64,000 bases of DNA from Streptomyces griseus subsp. griseus (GTDB lineage Bacteria > Actinomycetota > Actinomycetes > Streptomycetales > Streptomycetaceae), in NCBI RefSeq assembly GCF_000720255.1, contig NZ_JOJE01000011.1, positions 124,001 to 188,000 of the forward strand, written 5' to 3'. The stretch's first letter is position 1. Every line of letters begins with the position of its first letter. Made by a program: the position numbers and the translations under genes. The notes below the pieces were generated by a model. That model ran no database searches. It was not told where the DNA came from and worked only from the letters and a program-made list of their open reading frames with translations. Positions 34,197 to 41,480 of this stretch are shown here, in pieces.

Positions 34197-34814
34197 TTAG
34201 AGCGGCCGCAGCGCCGGCTCCTTCTGGACGGCCCCCAGGAGTCGGTCCAGCGCCATCTCCACGTCTTCCTTCCATGAGAGCGTCGTCCTCAGCTCCAGCC
34301 TCAGACGGGGATGCAGGGGATGCGGCCGGACCGTCTTGAATCCCACCGCCAGGAGATGGTCGGCCGGAAGGAGACACGCCGGCTCCTTCCACCGCGCGTC
34401 GCCGAATGCCTCGATGGCCTTGAAACCCCGCCGCAGCAGATCCTTGGCGACCGTCTGGACCATCACTCGGCCCAGTCCCTGTCCTTGGTACCCCGGCATG
34501 ATGAACGCCGTCATCAGCTGGACCGCGTCCGGCGACACAGGGCTGGTGGGGAACGCCGACGAGCGGGGGACGTAGGCAGGCGGCGCGTAGAGCACAAAGC
34601 CGACCGGGACCTCGTCGACGTACACGACCCGCCCGCACGAGCCCCAGTCCAGCAGGACGGCGGAGATCCAGGCTTCCTTCTCCAGAGCCGACGTGCCTGC
34701 TTTTACCGCTGCTTCACCGCTGACCGGGTCCAGCTCCCAGAAGACGCACGAGCGGCAGCGCTTGGGGAGGTCCTGAAGGTTGTCCAGCGTAAGCGGTACG
34801 AGCCGACGCCCCAT
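34197..34814 (-). CDS. GNAT family N-acetyltransferase next to parAB
   Basis: A 205-residue protein with the GNAT core near residues 100-130: T-A-F-I-M-P-G-Y-Q-G-Q-G-L-G-R-V-M-V-Q, that is the Q/R-x-x-G-x-G acetyl-CoA loop. The N-terminus has an unusual R-C-R-S-C-V-F-W-E-L-D motif. This gene is regularly found downstream of parB in Streptomyces (SCO3888-type position); substrate unknown. ATG at 34814, with a GAGGAA ribosome binding site. It points the same way as parAB, but the parB hairpin at 35059-35099 lies between them. Confidence 0.85.
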   Translation of the reverse strand: MGRRLVPLTLDNLQDLPKRCRSCVFWELDPVSGEAAVKAGTSALEKEAWISAVLLDWGSCGRVVYVDEVPVGFVLYAPPAYVPRSSAFPTSPVSPDAVQLMTAFIMPGYQGQGLGRVMVQTVAKDLLRRGFKAIEAFGDARWKEPACLLPADHLLAVGFKTVRPHPLHPRLRLELRTTLSWKEDVEMALDRLLGAVQKEPALRPL

Positions 34815-34951
34815 GAAGGCTGTTCCTCGCTTCCTTCGCCCGCAGCACTGCGAGCGGCTGTCAGAGCGGTCCGTTCCCTGAGCAGACTGCCGACGAATCC
34901 GCCGACTGCGCCCAGCCCCAGTCCGGCGCTCACCAGTCCGGTCCGGCTCAT
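34703..34951 (-). CDS. Possible small membrane protein overlapping the GNAT start
   Basis: An 82-codon frame starting M-S-R-T-G-L-V-S-A-G-L-G-L-G-A-V with a glycine-rich hydrophobic first 25 residues. The last 37 codons overlap the GNAT gene in another frame and look like its shadow (R/S-rich). Only the first part has protein-like character; the ribosome binding site is weak. It may be a real short leader gene that overlaps the next start, or nothing. Confidence 0.25.
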   Translation of the reverse strand: MSRTGLVSAGLGLGAVGGFVGSLLRERTALTAARSAAGEGSEEQPSWGVGSYRLRWTTFRTSPSAAARASSGSWTRSAVKQR

Positions 34952-35012
34952 CGTTCGCAAGGCCCCCGCCTCTCACTCGGAGATGCTGCCTGGTGGATGC
35001 GCCATACCCCAA

Positions 35013-35056
35013 CGCATCGTATCGACGATGCGATTGCCTCGATACTGCCTCAATAC
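35013..35056. repeat. Inverted repeat plus tandem 11-mers between parB and GNAT gene
   Basis: CGCATCGT at 35013-35020 pairs with ACGATGCG at 35025-35032 around ATCG. Directly beside it, TGCCTCGATAC (35035-35045) is repeated with one change as TGCCTCAATAC (35046-35056). This lies 60-105 bp upstream of the possible small gene and may be a regulatory site for the GNAT transcript. Confidence 0.6.
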
Positions 35057-35058
35057 AA

Positions 35059-35099
35059 AGAGCGGGCCGCCCCGGGCTAAACCGGACACAGCCCGCTCT
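35059..35099 (-). terminator. Hairpin after parB
   Basis: AGAGCGGGC at 35059-35067 pairs with GCCCGCTCT at 35091-35099 across a 23-nt loop that itself has CCCGGG symmetry. Located 38 bp beyond the parB stop on the minus strand. Confidence 0.6.
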
Positions 35100-35136
35100 C
35101 AGGTCGGCCGAGCGCCCGCCCGGCCTGCCACCTGTC

Positions 35137-36237
35137 TCAGTCCTCCGTGTCCTCGGAGTCCCCCTCCAGAAGGCTCTTCTGGAGGACGGGCCCCTCACCG
35201 GGAGCGAGGCTGCTGAGGATGCGCTCGAGGTCCTCCATGGAGGCGAACTCGACGGTGATCTTGCCCTTCTTCTGGCCCAGATCGACCTTCACCCGGGTCT
35301 CGAAGCGATCCGAGAGACGGCCCGCGAGATCGGACAGCGCCGGAGAGACCCGGGCACCGGCCCGCGGCCCCTTGGAGCGCTGAGCCTTCTGCGGCCGCGA
35401 ACCCATCAGGGTCACGATCTCCTCGACCGCCCGCACCGAGAGTCCCTCGGCCACGATCCGGTGTGCCAGCCGGTCCTGCTCCTCCGAGTCCTCGACGGCG
35501 AGCAGAGCCCGCGCGTGCCCCGCGGAGAGGACTCCGGCAGCGACCCGGCGCTGGACGGCCGGCGACAGCTTCAGCAGACGCAGCGTGTTGGAGACCTGCG
35601 GACGGGAGCGACCGATGCGGTCGGCGAGCTGGTCGTGCGTGCAGTTGAAGTCCTGCAGCAACTGGTCGTAGGCGGCGGCCTCTTCCAGCGGGTTCAGCTG
35701 AGCCCGGTGCAAGTTCTCCAGAAGCGCGTCCAGGAGAAGCTTCTCGTCCTCCGTGGCTCGCACGATCGCCGGGATCGCCTCAAGGCCCGCCTCACGGCAG
35801 GCCCGCCAGCGCCGCTCACCCATGATGAGCTCATAGCGCCCGGTGCTCAGCTGCCGTACGACGACGGGCTGGAGGAGACCCACTTCCTTGATGGAGGTGA
35901 TGAGTTCCTGGAGCGCGTCCTCGTCGAAGACCTCTCGTGGCTGGCGCGGGTTGGGCGTGATGGAGTCGAGGGGGATCTCGGCGAAGTGGGCGCCCACCGG
36001 AGGCGCGGGCGTCTCCTCGGTTCCGTGCACCGACGGTTCCTCTGTTTCACGTGAAACAGGCGGGAGCGTAGCCACCTTTGCGGCAGCCACGCCTCGGTCG
36101 GTGGCCAGCACCGGGACAGCAGCCGGAGACGTGGCAGCAGCGCCCCCCACCGCGGTCGGCGTCGGCGTTTTCTCGGTCGGGGCAGCAGGGATCAGTGCGC
36201 CAAGACCACGGCCCAACCCCCTCCGTCGCTCGCTCAC
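35137..36237 (-). CDS. parB: Chromosome partitioning protein ParB
   Basis: A 366-residue CTP-dependent DNA clamp that loads at parS and spreads along the chromosome. Order: disordered, low-complexity N-terminus (1-65), ParB/Srx CTPase domain with N-P-R-Q-P-R-E near 82-88 and the G-E-R-R-W-R-A motif near 135-141, helix-turn-helix parS-reading domain ([19 protein letters not shown]), and a C-terminal dimerisation domain. GTG at 36237 overlaps the parA stop (GTGA), so translation is coupled. The gene contains a parS (36042-36059) that encodes V-S-R-E-T in the disordered region, allowing ParB to nucleate on its own gene. Confidence 0.97.
   Translation of the reverse strand: MSERRRGLGRGLGALIPAAPTEKTPTPTAVGGAAATSPAAVPVLATDRGVAAAKVATLPPVSRETEEPSVHGTEETPAPPVGAHFAEIPLDSITPNPRQPREVFDEDALQELITSIKEVGLLQPVVVRQLSTGRYELIMGERRWRACREAGLEAIPAIVRATEDEKLLLDALLENLHRAQLNPLEEAAAYDQLLQDFNCTHDQLADRIGRSRPQVSNTLRLLKLSPAVQRRVAAGVLSAGHARALLAVEDSEEQDRLAHRIVAEGLSVRAVEEIVTLMGSRPQKAQRSKGPRAGARVSPALSDLAGRLSDRFETRVKVDLGQKKGKITVEFASMEDLERILSSLAPGEGPVLQKSLLEGDSEDTED
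36042..36059. other. parS: parS site inside parB
   Basis: TGTTTCACGTGAAACA at 36043-36058, with one more symmetrical pair (C and G) outside. In frame it encodes V-S-R-E-T in the flexible N-terminal part of ParB. Confidence 0.92.
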
Positions 36238-37307
36238 TGGATCCCCTCCACCATGCTCGGGTCGCTCTGTGCGCCGATGTGGGCGTGCGCAGCCTCATAG
36301 CTGACGCCGACACCCTTCAACGCGATTTCTCGTGCCGCCTCAAGATAGGAGAGGGCACCACTCGATCCTGGATCGTATGTCAGTACCGTCTGCCCATAGC
36401 TCGGCGCCTCGGAGATACGGACTGAGCGAGGGATGCTCGTCCGCAAAACCTCGTCGCCGAAGTGGCTGCGCACCTCGTCCGCGACCTGGGACGCGAGGCG
36501 CGTCCGGCCGTCGTACATGGTGAGCAGGATGGTCGACACATGGAGGTCGGGGTTGAGGTGCCCCCGCACCAGGTCGACGTTGCGCAGCAGCTGGCCCAGC
36601 CCCTCCAGTGCGTAGTACTCGCACTGGATCGGGATGAGGACCTCTGCTCCGGCCACCAGCGCATTGACCGTAAGGAGGCCGAGCGAGGGCGGGCAGTCGA
36701 TGAGGATGTAGTCCAGCGGCTGCTCGTAGGCCTGAATGGCTCGCTGGAGCCGGCTCTCCCGCGCCACCAAAGACACGAGCTCGATCTCCGCACCGGCGAG
36801 ATCGATCGTGGCCGGGGCGCAGAACAGACCCTCGACATCAGGGACCGGCTGAACGACCTCGGCGAGCGGCTTGCTCTCGACCAACACGTCGTAGATCGAC
36901 GGAACATCGGCGTGATGGTCGATCCCCAGAGCCGTGGAGGCATTGCCCTGAGGGTCGAGGTCGACCACCAGGACACGGCCACCGTGCAGGGCCAAGGAGG
37001 CGGCAAGGTTCACAGTCGTCGTGGTCTTGCCCACCCCACCCTTCTGGTTGGCGACCACGATGACACGCGTCTGCTCGGGCCGTGGCAGACCCTCGCCGGC
37101 GCGGCCCAGAGCCTCGACCGCCAGTTGGGCAGCACGACCGATTGGAGTGTCGTCCATCGGGGGCGGTGTTTCACGTGAAACATCCTCCCCCATCGACTCG
37201 GTACGGGGACCGGGGACCGGATCGGTCATCGGTCCCGCGATGTTGGCGTCGGACCGCAAGGATTCACTCTCCTCGACTTCAGGCTCGCAATGAACAGAGC
37301 CTCCCAT
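36234..37307 (-). CDS. parA: Chromosome partitioning ATPase ParA
   Basis: A 357-residue MinD/ParA ATPase. After an acidic N-terminus comes the deviant Walker [13 protein letters not shown] near 103-114, then [10 protein letters not shown] and the [10 protein letters not shown] Walker B region. ParA positions ParB-parS complexes, in Streptomyces at the hyphal tip and during sporulation. The ATG at 37307 (M-G-G-S-V-H-C-E-P) is preferred; the frame stays open to a GTG at 37481, inside a parS. A parS at 37167-37182 encodes V-S-R-E-T in the N-terminal linker. DnaA-box-like nonamers lie just upstream (37344-37370). Confidence 0.95.
   Translation of the reverse strand: MGGSVHCEPEVEESESLRSDANIAGPMTDPVPGPRTESMGEDVSRETPPPMDDTPIGRAAQLAVEALGRAGEGLPRPEQTRVIVVANQKGGVGKTTTTVNLAASLALHGGRVLVVDLDPQGNASTALGIDHHADVPSIYDVLVESKPLAEVVQPVPDVEGLFCAPATIDLAGAEIELVSLVARESRLQRAIQAYEQPLDYILIDCPPSLGLLTVNALVAGAEVLIPIQCEYYALEGLGQLLRNVDLVRGHLNPDLHVSTILLTMYDGRTRLASQVADEVRSHFGDEVLRTSIPRSVRISEAPSYGQTVLTYDPGSSGALSYLEAAREIALKGVGVSYEAAHAHIGAQSDPSMVEGIQ
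37167..37182. other. parS: parS site inside parA
   Basis: Perfect TGTTTCACGTGAAACA in the N-terminal coding part; in frame it gives V-S-R-E-T between E-D and P-P-P. Confidence 0.92.
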
Positions 37308-37343
37308 GTCTTCGGGGTCGTGAACCAGTGAGGCCTGGGGTTC

Positions 37344-37370
37344 TGTGGAGAAATCCACCTCTGTGGACAA
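37344..37370. promoter_or_regulatory. Two DnaA-box-like nonamers upstream of parA
   Basis: On the minus strand: TTGTCCACA at 37362-37370 (perfect Streptomyces consensus) and TTCTCCACA at 37344-37352, 18 bp apart in phase, 37-63 bp upstream of the chosen parA start. They could link DnaA to parAB expression; this is inference only. Confidence 0.45.
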
Positions 37371-37465
37371 CTCCGCACCCTCTCCGAGTGAACCGAGAGG
37401 CTTACGGTCGCGGGGTTCGGCCGCAGCGCGGCCCCGACTGATGATGCCGTGCAGCAGTGAGCGAC

Positions 37466-37479
37466 GTTTCACGTGAAAC
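37466..37479. other. parS: parS site upstream of parA
   Basis: Perfect GTTTCACGTGAAAC in the rsmG-parA gap, at the 5' end of the longest possible parA frame. It is the perfect parS nearest to oriC, about 6.2 kb from the first DnaA box. Confidence 0.92.
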
Positions 37480-37572
37480 ACGATGCACAGCCGACGCGGC
37501 CGATCTGTTACGACACTCCGGCACGCGTGGGTTTGGCAGCTTGTGTGGAGTACGGCTCGTCATCAGGACGGA

Positions 37573-38289
37573 TCAGCGGCGGCGACGCGTGCGGCCGGTT
37601 CGGGCCGCCTTGGCCCTCTTCGCAGCGAAGCGCACACCGCCCGGGCTCTCCCCGACCTCTACCCGCACCACGGTGGACAACGGGTCCACTACGCCCTCGC
37701 CGACATGAAGGATCGACGTCTCCACCGCACCGAGCTTGCTCAACGCGGTAGCCGCGCTCTTGAGTTCCTCCTCCGCGGTGTCGCCCTTGAGCGCGAGCAT
37801 CTCGCCGTACGGCCGGAGCAACGGGATGCCCCAGGCGGCCAGCCGGTCCAGTGGGGCTACCGCACGGGCCGTCACCACATGGACCGGGGACAGCGTGCCC
37901 ATGACCTCCTCGGCCCGCCCACGGACGACCGTCACATGGTCCAGCCCCAGCAGTTCGACGACCTCGGTGAGGAAGGTCGTGCGCCGCAGCAACGGTTCCA
38001 GCAACGTGATCTTCAGGTCTTCCCGCACAAGGGCGAGCGGGATACCGGGCAGCCCCGCGCCGGAACCGACGTCGCACACGGTCACCCCCTCGGGCACGAC
38101 CTCGGAGAGCACAGCGCAGTTCAGCAGGTGCCTCTCCCACAAGCGAGGCACCTCGCGCGGGCCGATGAGCCCCCGCTGAACTCCTGCCTCGGCCAGGAGC
38201 TCGGCGTACCGAACCGCATCGGCGAAGCGATCGCCGAACACACCGCGCGCGTGTTCAGGCGCAGGGGGGAGCTCCGCTGCCTCCGTCAC
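37573..38289 (-). CDS. rsmG: 16S rRNA (guanine-N7) methyltransferase RsmG (GidB)
   Basis: A 238-residue SAM-dependent enzyme that methylates G527 of 16S rRNA (E. coli numbering). The motif V-C-D-V-G-S-G-A-G-L-P-G-I-P-L-A near 68-83 is the SAM site. Loss of this gene gives low-level streptomycin resistance and antibiotic overproduction in S. coelicolor. The GTG at 38289 is chosen because GGAAGGAC precedes it; an ATG at 38313 would add 8 residues. It lies downstream of jag, but beyond a hairpin at 38360-38388, and ends with a basic T-R-R-R-R tail. Confidence 0.95.
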   Translation of the reverse strand: MTEAAELPPAPEHARGVFGDRFADAVRYAELLAEAGVQRGLIGPREVPRLWERHLLNCAVLSEVVPEGVTVCDVGSGAGLPGIPLALVREDLKITLLEPLLRRTTFLTEVVELLGLDHVTVVRGRAEEVMGTLSPVHVVTARAVAPLDRLAAWGIPLLRPYGEMLALKGDTAEEELKSAATALSKLGAVETSILHVGEGVVDPLSTVVRVEVGESPGGVRFAAKRAKAARTGRTRRRR

Positions 38290-38359
38290 GGGGACCGTCC
38301 TTCCGTACCGCATCGGCGCTTCTCACACCGACCACCAGAACTACCAGGCTGACAAAGAT

Positions 38360-38388
38360 CGGCCCCGTCTGGGCAACAGACGGGGCCG
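38360..38388 (-). terminator. Hairpin between jag and rsmG
   Basis: Perfect 12-bp stem CGGCCCCGTCTG (38360-38371) with its complement at 38377-38388, GGCAA loop. On the minus strand it follows the jag stop by about 20 bp and may end or attenuate the rpmH-jag transcript. Confidence 0.8.
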
Positions 38389-38407
38389 GAGGAACGTAGA
38401 TACCGAA

Positions 38408-38920
38408 TCAGTTGGGGAGCACGACGACGAACCGCTGCGGCTCCTCGCCCTCGGACTCGCTGCGCAGGCCCGCGCTCTTCACCGCGTCGTGGACAACCTT
38501 GCGCTCGAAGGGCGTCATCGGCTTCAGCTTCACGGGCTCACCGGTGCTCTTGGCCTCGGCCGCGGCCTTGGCACCCAGCTCGGAGAGCTCGGCGCGCTTC
38601 TTGGCCCGGTAGCCGGCGACGTCCAGCATCAGCCGACTGCGGTCGCCGGTCTCCCGGTGCACGGCCAGGCGCGTCAGTTCCTGGAGCGCCTCCAGCACCT
38701 CGCCGTCCCGGCCGACCAGCTTCTGCAGGTCGCGGCCGGCCGTGTCGCTGATGATCGACACGGAAGCGCGGTCGGCCTCGACGTCCATGTCGATGTCGCC
38801 GTCGAGATCGGCGATGTCCAGCAGACCCTCGAGGTAGTCCGCCGCGATCTCGCCCTCCTGCTCCAGGCGGGTCAGGGTGTCTGCACCCTCGGCAGCGGCG
38901 GAGGTGGTGCCTTCCGTCAC
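38408..38920 (-). CDS. jag: Jag/KhpB-type R3H RNA-binding protein
   Basis: A 170-residue protein with an acidic N-terminus, a KH-like domain (about 48-105, with L-V-G-R-D-G-E-V-L-E-A-L-Q) and a C-terminal R3H domain (P-M-T-P-F-E-R-K-V-V-H-D-A-V). The Jag-N domain of Firmicute homologues is absent, as usual in Actinobacteria. KhpB-like proteins bind many RNAs and affect cell elongation and division. Encoded directly after yidC (15-bp gap), which is the conserved order near oriC. GTG start at 38920. Confidence 0.93.
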   Translation of the reverse strand: MTEGTTSAAAEGADTLTRLEQEGEIAADYLEGLLDIADLDGDIDMDVEADRASVSIISDTAGRDLQKLVGRDGEVLEALQELTRLAVHRETGDRSRLMLDVAGYRAKKRAELSELGAKAAAEAKSTGEPVKLKPMTPFERKVVHDAVKSAGLRSESEGEEPQRFVVVLPN

Positions 38921-38935
38921 GGGATGGGCTCCTTC

Positions 38936-40225
38936 TTACTTCTTGGACGGGGACTTGGGGCGCTGCGGGCCCTTGCGCTGCCCGGACTGGGCCTTGCTGC
39001 GACCGCCCGGGGCCGGCTTGGCAGCGGCCTTCTTGGCGGCGGGCTTGGCGTCCTCCGGCTCGTCGGACTTGATCAGCGACGGCGGCGTCGACTCCTGCGC
39101 CTCGGCCTCACCGGCCGCCTTCGGGCTGCCGGACTGACGCTGGGACTTGGACTGCCGCTTGGGCTGCTGGCGCTTGGGGGCGGTCGCGGTGGTGGTGGTC
39201 GCCGTGCCGTCGTCGGTCTGGGCGGCGGCCTGGCTCTCGCCCTTCAGCACGGTGCCGTCGGGCTGCGCCGCGAAACCCGCCTTGTTCAGACCGTTGATGA
39301 ACTTGCGCTCGTGCTCGTTGCGGTCACGGCCCTTGGCCACGATGGCCTTGACGATGGCCTTCTCACGACGGTTGCGGGTCTTGCCGTGGTTCGCGACGTG
39401 CTTGGAGAGGCGCTCGAGGTACGCGGCCTGAGCCTTGGAACCCGGGGTCGGGTTGTTGCGGATCACGTACATCTGCTGGCCCATGGTCCACACGTTGGTG
39501 GTCAGCCAGTAGACGAGGACACCGACCGGGAAGTTGATGCCGAAGACGGCGAACATGACCGGGAAGACGTACATCAGCATCTTCTGCTGCTGCATGAACG
39601 GCGTCTTCACCGTGGTGTCGACGTTCTTCGTCATCAGCTGGCGCTGCGTGAAGAACTGCGACGCCGACATCAGGACAATCATGATCGCCGTGACGACCCG
39701 GACGTCGGTGAGCGAGGCACCGAGCGACTCCACCTTCGAGGCGCCGTCGGTGAACTTCGCGGCCAACGGGGCCCCGAAGATGTGCGCCTTCTGCGCACTC
39801 TCCAGCAGGTTCTGGTTGATCACGCCGATGGTGTCGCCGGTCGCGATGCCGTTGAGCACGTGGTACAGGGCGAAGAAGAACGGGGACTGCGCCAGGATGG
39901 GAAGGCACGAGGAGAGCGGGTTGGTGCCCGTCTCCTTGTACAGCTTCATCATCTCTTCGGACTGACGCTGTTTGTCGTTCTTGTAGCGCTCCTGGATCTT
40001 CTTCATCTCGGGCTGGAGCGTCTGCATGGCCCGCGTCGACTTGATCTGCTTCACGAAGAGCGGGATCAGGCAGATACGGATCAGGATCACCAGGGACACG
40101 ATCGACAGGCCCCAGGCCCACCCGGTGTCGGGGCCGAAGATGGCGCCGTACACCGTGTGGAACTGGACGATGACCCAGGAGACAGGTGTCGTGATGAAGC
40201 TGAAGAGGCTGGCAATCGTGTCCAC
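38936..40225 (-). CDS. yidC: Membrane protein insertase YidC
   Basis: A 429-residue Oxa1/YidC insertase. The five-helix core spans about residues 10-265, including [18 protein letters not shown], where the arginine lies in the hydrophilic groove, and the cytoplasmic hairpin [12 protein letters not shown]. No lipoprotein cysteine is seen. The C-terminal about 160 residues are very rich in Lys, Arg, Gln and Ala and probably bind the ribosome. GTG at 40225, with AAGGAG upstream. Three bases separate it from yidD. Confidence 0.96.
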   Translation of the reverse strand: MDTIASLFSFITTPVSWVIVQFHTVYGAIFGPDTGWAWGLSIVSLVILIRICLIPLFVKQIKSTRAMQTLQPEMKKIQERYKNDKQRQSEEMMKLYKETGTNPLSSCLPILAQSPFFFALYHVLNGIATGDTIGVINQNLLESAQKAHIFGAPLAAKFTDGASKVESLGASLTDVRVVTAIMIVLMSASQFFTQRQLMTKNVDTTVKTPFMQQQKMLMYVFPVMFAVFGINFPVGVLVYWLTTNVWTMGQQMYVIRNNPTPGSKAQAAYLERLSKHVANHGKTRNRREKAIVKAIVAKGRDRNEHERKFINGLNKAGFAAQPDGTVLKGESQAAAQTDDGTATTTTATAPKRQQPKRQSKSQRQSGSPKAAGEAEAQESTPPSLIKSDEPEDAKPAAKKAAAKPAPGGRSKAQSGQRKGPQRPKSPSKK

Positions 40226-40228
40226 TAA

Positions 40229-40582
40229 TCATGCTCCTTGGGCATGGGACGGTGTCTCTGCGGCCGGGCTCGAAGCAACATTGTCTTCGGTGGCCGTTTC
40301 GGCGGCGGAGGGCCCGCCCCTGCGTGCGCGCCAAGCGCCTCGCAGCATTTCGTGCCACCGCGGACGCTTGCGCGGTGGAACATGGTCCACCCCGCCCAGC
40401 GACCACGGATTGCAGCGGAGGATGCGCCAGGCGGTCAGTGCCGTTCCCTTGATCGCGCCGTGCCGGTCGATGGCCGTGTAGCCATAGTGGGAGCACGACG
40501 GGTAGTACTTGCACACCGGTCCGAGCAGCGGACTGATCGTCCACTGATAGATCTTGATCAGAACCAGCAGCGGGTACTTCAT
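40229..40582 (-). CDS. yidD: Membrane protein insertion efficiency factor YidD
   Basis: A 117-residue protein with the YidD core in residues 1-75: [23 protein letters not shown] and [15 protein letters not shown]. The three cysteines of the family are kept. A 40-residue charged tail is specific to Streptomyces. It assists YidC-mediated insertion. The start at 40582 overlaps the rnpA stop by 4 bases (ATGA). Confidence 0.95.
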   Translation of the reverse strand: MKYPLLVLIKIYQWTISPLLGPVCKYYPSCSHYGYTAIDRHGAIKGTALTAWRILRCNPWSLGGVDHVPPRKRPRWHEMLRGAWRARRGGPSAAETATEDNVASSPAAETPSHAQGA

Positions 40583-40950
40583 CGCGCGCCCCCTCCCAGC
40601 AGCCGCTGAAGGGCGGCATCCAGGTCTTGGGCCAGCTGTGCATGGTCGGCGTCACCCGCACCGGGCAGCGCTCGTACGACTACCAGGCTACCGGGGGGAA
40701 ACAGGGCGACTCGGTCACGCATCAGATGGCGCAGCCGGCGCTTCACGGTATTGCGTACGACCGCTCCGCCCACGGCCTTGCTCACGACGAAACCCGCACG
40801 CGTCGGGGGAGCGCTCTCCCCAGGCGCGTGCGGGTCCGTGGAACCGCTACGAAGGTGGACGACGAGGAGCGGGCGTCCGGCCCGACGCCCTCGTCGTACC
40901 GCGGTCGCGAAGTCCTCGCGCCGCCTCAGCCGGTTCTCGGTGGGCAGCAC
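40579..40950 (-). CDS. rnpA: Ribonuclease P protein component
   Basis: A 123-residue basic protein with the RNase P motif [11 protein letters not shown] near 64-74 and N-terminal R-L-R-R-R-E-D-F. It helps the RNase P RNA bind precursor tRNA; the RNA gene is not in this window. GTG at 40950. It lies 21 bp after rpmH and overlaps yidD. Confidence 0.96.
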   Translation of the reverse strand: MLPTENRLRRREDFATAVRRGRRAGRPLLVVHLRSGSTDPHAPGESAPPTRAGFVVSKAVGGAVVRNTVKRRLRHLMRDRVALFPPGSLVVVRALPGAGDADHAQLAQDLDAALQRLLGGGAR

Positions 40951-40971
40951 GACGGCATGACCTGACCGGGA

Positions 40972-41109
40972 TCAGGCGGACAGACGGGCGCGACCCTTGC
41001 TACGGCGGGACGCGAGAATCGCGCGGCCGGCACGGGTGCGCATACGCAGCCGGAAGCCGTGGGTCTTCGCGCGACGACGGTTGTTCGGCTGGAAGGTGCG
41101 CTTGCTCAC
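40972..41109 (-). CDS. rpmH: 50S ribosomal protein L34
   Basis: A 45-residue, very basic protein: [13 protein letters not shown] then [11 protein letters not shown] and [11 protein letters not shown]. It is one of the most conserved markers of the origin region. GTG start at 41109, stop TGA at 40972-40974. It is the first gene of the minus-strand rpmH-rnpA-yidD-yidC-jag block and divergent from dnaA, with 371 bp between the two starts. Confidence 0.97.
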   Translation of the reverse strand: MSKRTFQPNNRRRAKTHGFRLRMRTRAGRAILASRRSKGRARLSA

Positions 41110-41324
41110 TCGGGGGCTCCAGAAGAAAGGTAGTTGCGGGGTGCCGTCCTGGCTGTCACCGTGCGCCCACGAGTAGCTCTCGTTACGCCCGAGTGCACCG
41201 CTTTCCGATCACCTGACGCGATCTGTGCCCATCGGAGGCAGGCGGCAGCAGCCATCGACAACTCGACCTGGTTACGGTACGCGCGGCTACGCCATCCGGT
41301 CAAACCAGGGGTCACGGAGAGACA

Positions 41325-41379
41325 CTGTCCACAGGCTGGGGACAACAACTTGAACCCTACCCGCCGCCCTGACTACCGT
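41325..41379 (+). promoter_or_regulatory. dnaA promoter with two DnaA boxes
   Basis: A likely promoter has TTGAAC at 41350-41355 and TACCGT at 41374-41379, spaced 18 bp, giving a 5' leader of about 95 nt. Just upstream lie CTGTCCACA (41325-41333) and, on the other strand, GTTGTCCCC (41338-41346), matching two DnaA boxes known in dnaA promoters of Streptomyces. This suggests autorepression. The rest of the 371-bp rpmH-dnaA gap (41110-41324) should contain the rpmH promoter; I see no clear hexamers for it. Confidence 0.7.
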
Positions 41380-41480
41380 GACTGGACTGCGATTCGTTCC
41401 CTTATCCCTGGCCCACCCGATTTACATCCCGACCCGTCCCACAACCACACGTTCGTGGGACCTGCGAGAGAGCGTGCCCT

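Noticed and set aside
37308..37481. ParA start at GTG 37481
   Set aside because: It would place parS in codons 1-6 and add 58 low-complexity residues; the ATG at 37307 fits the known Streptomyces ParA N-terminus. Not excluded with certainty.
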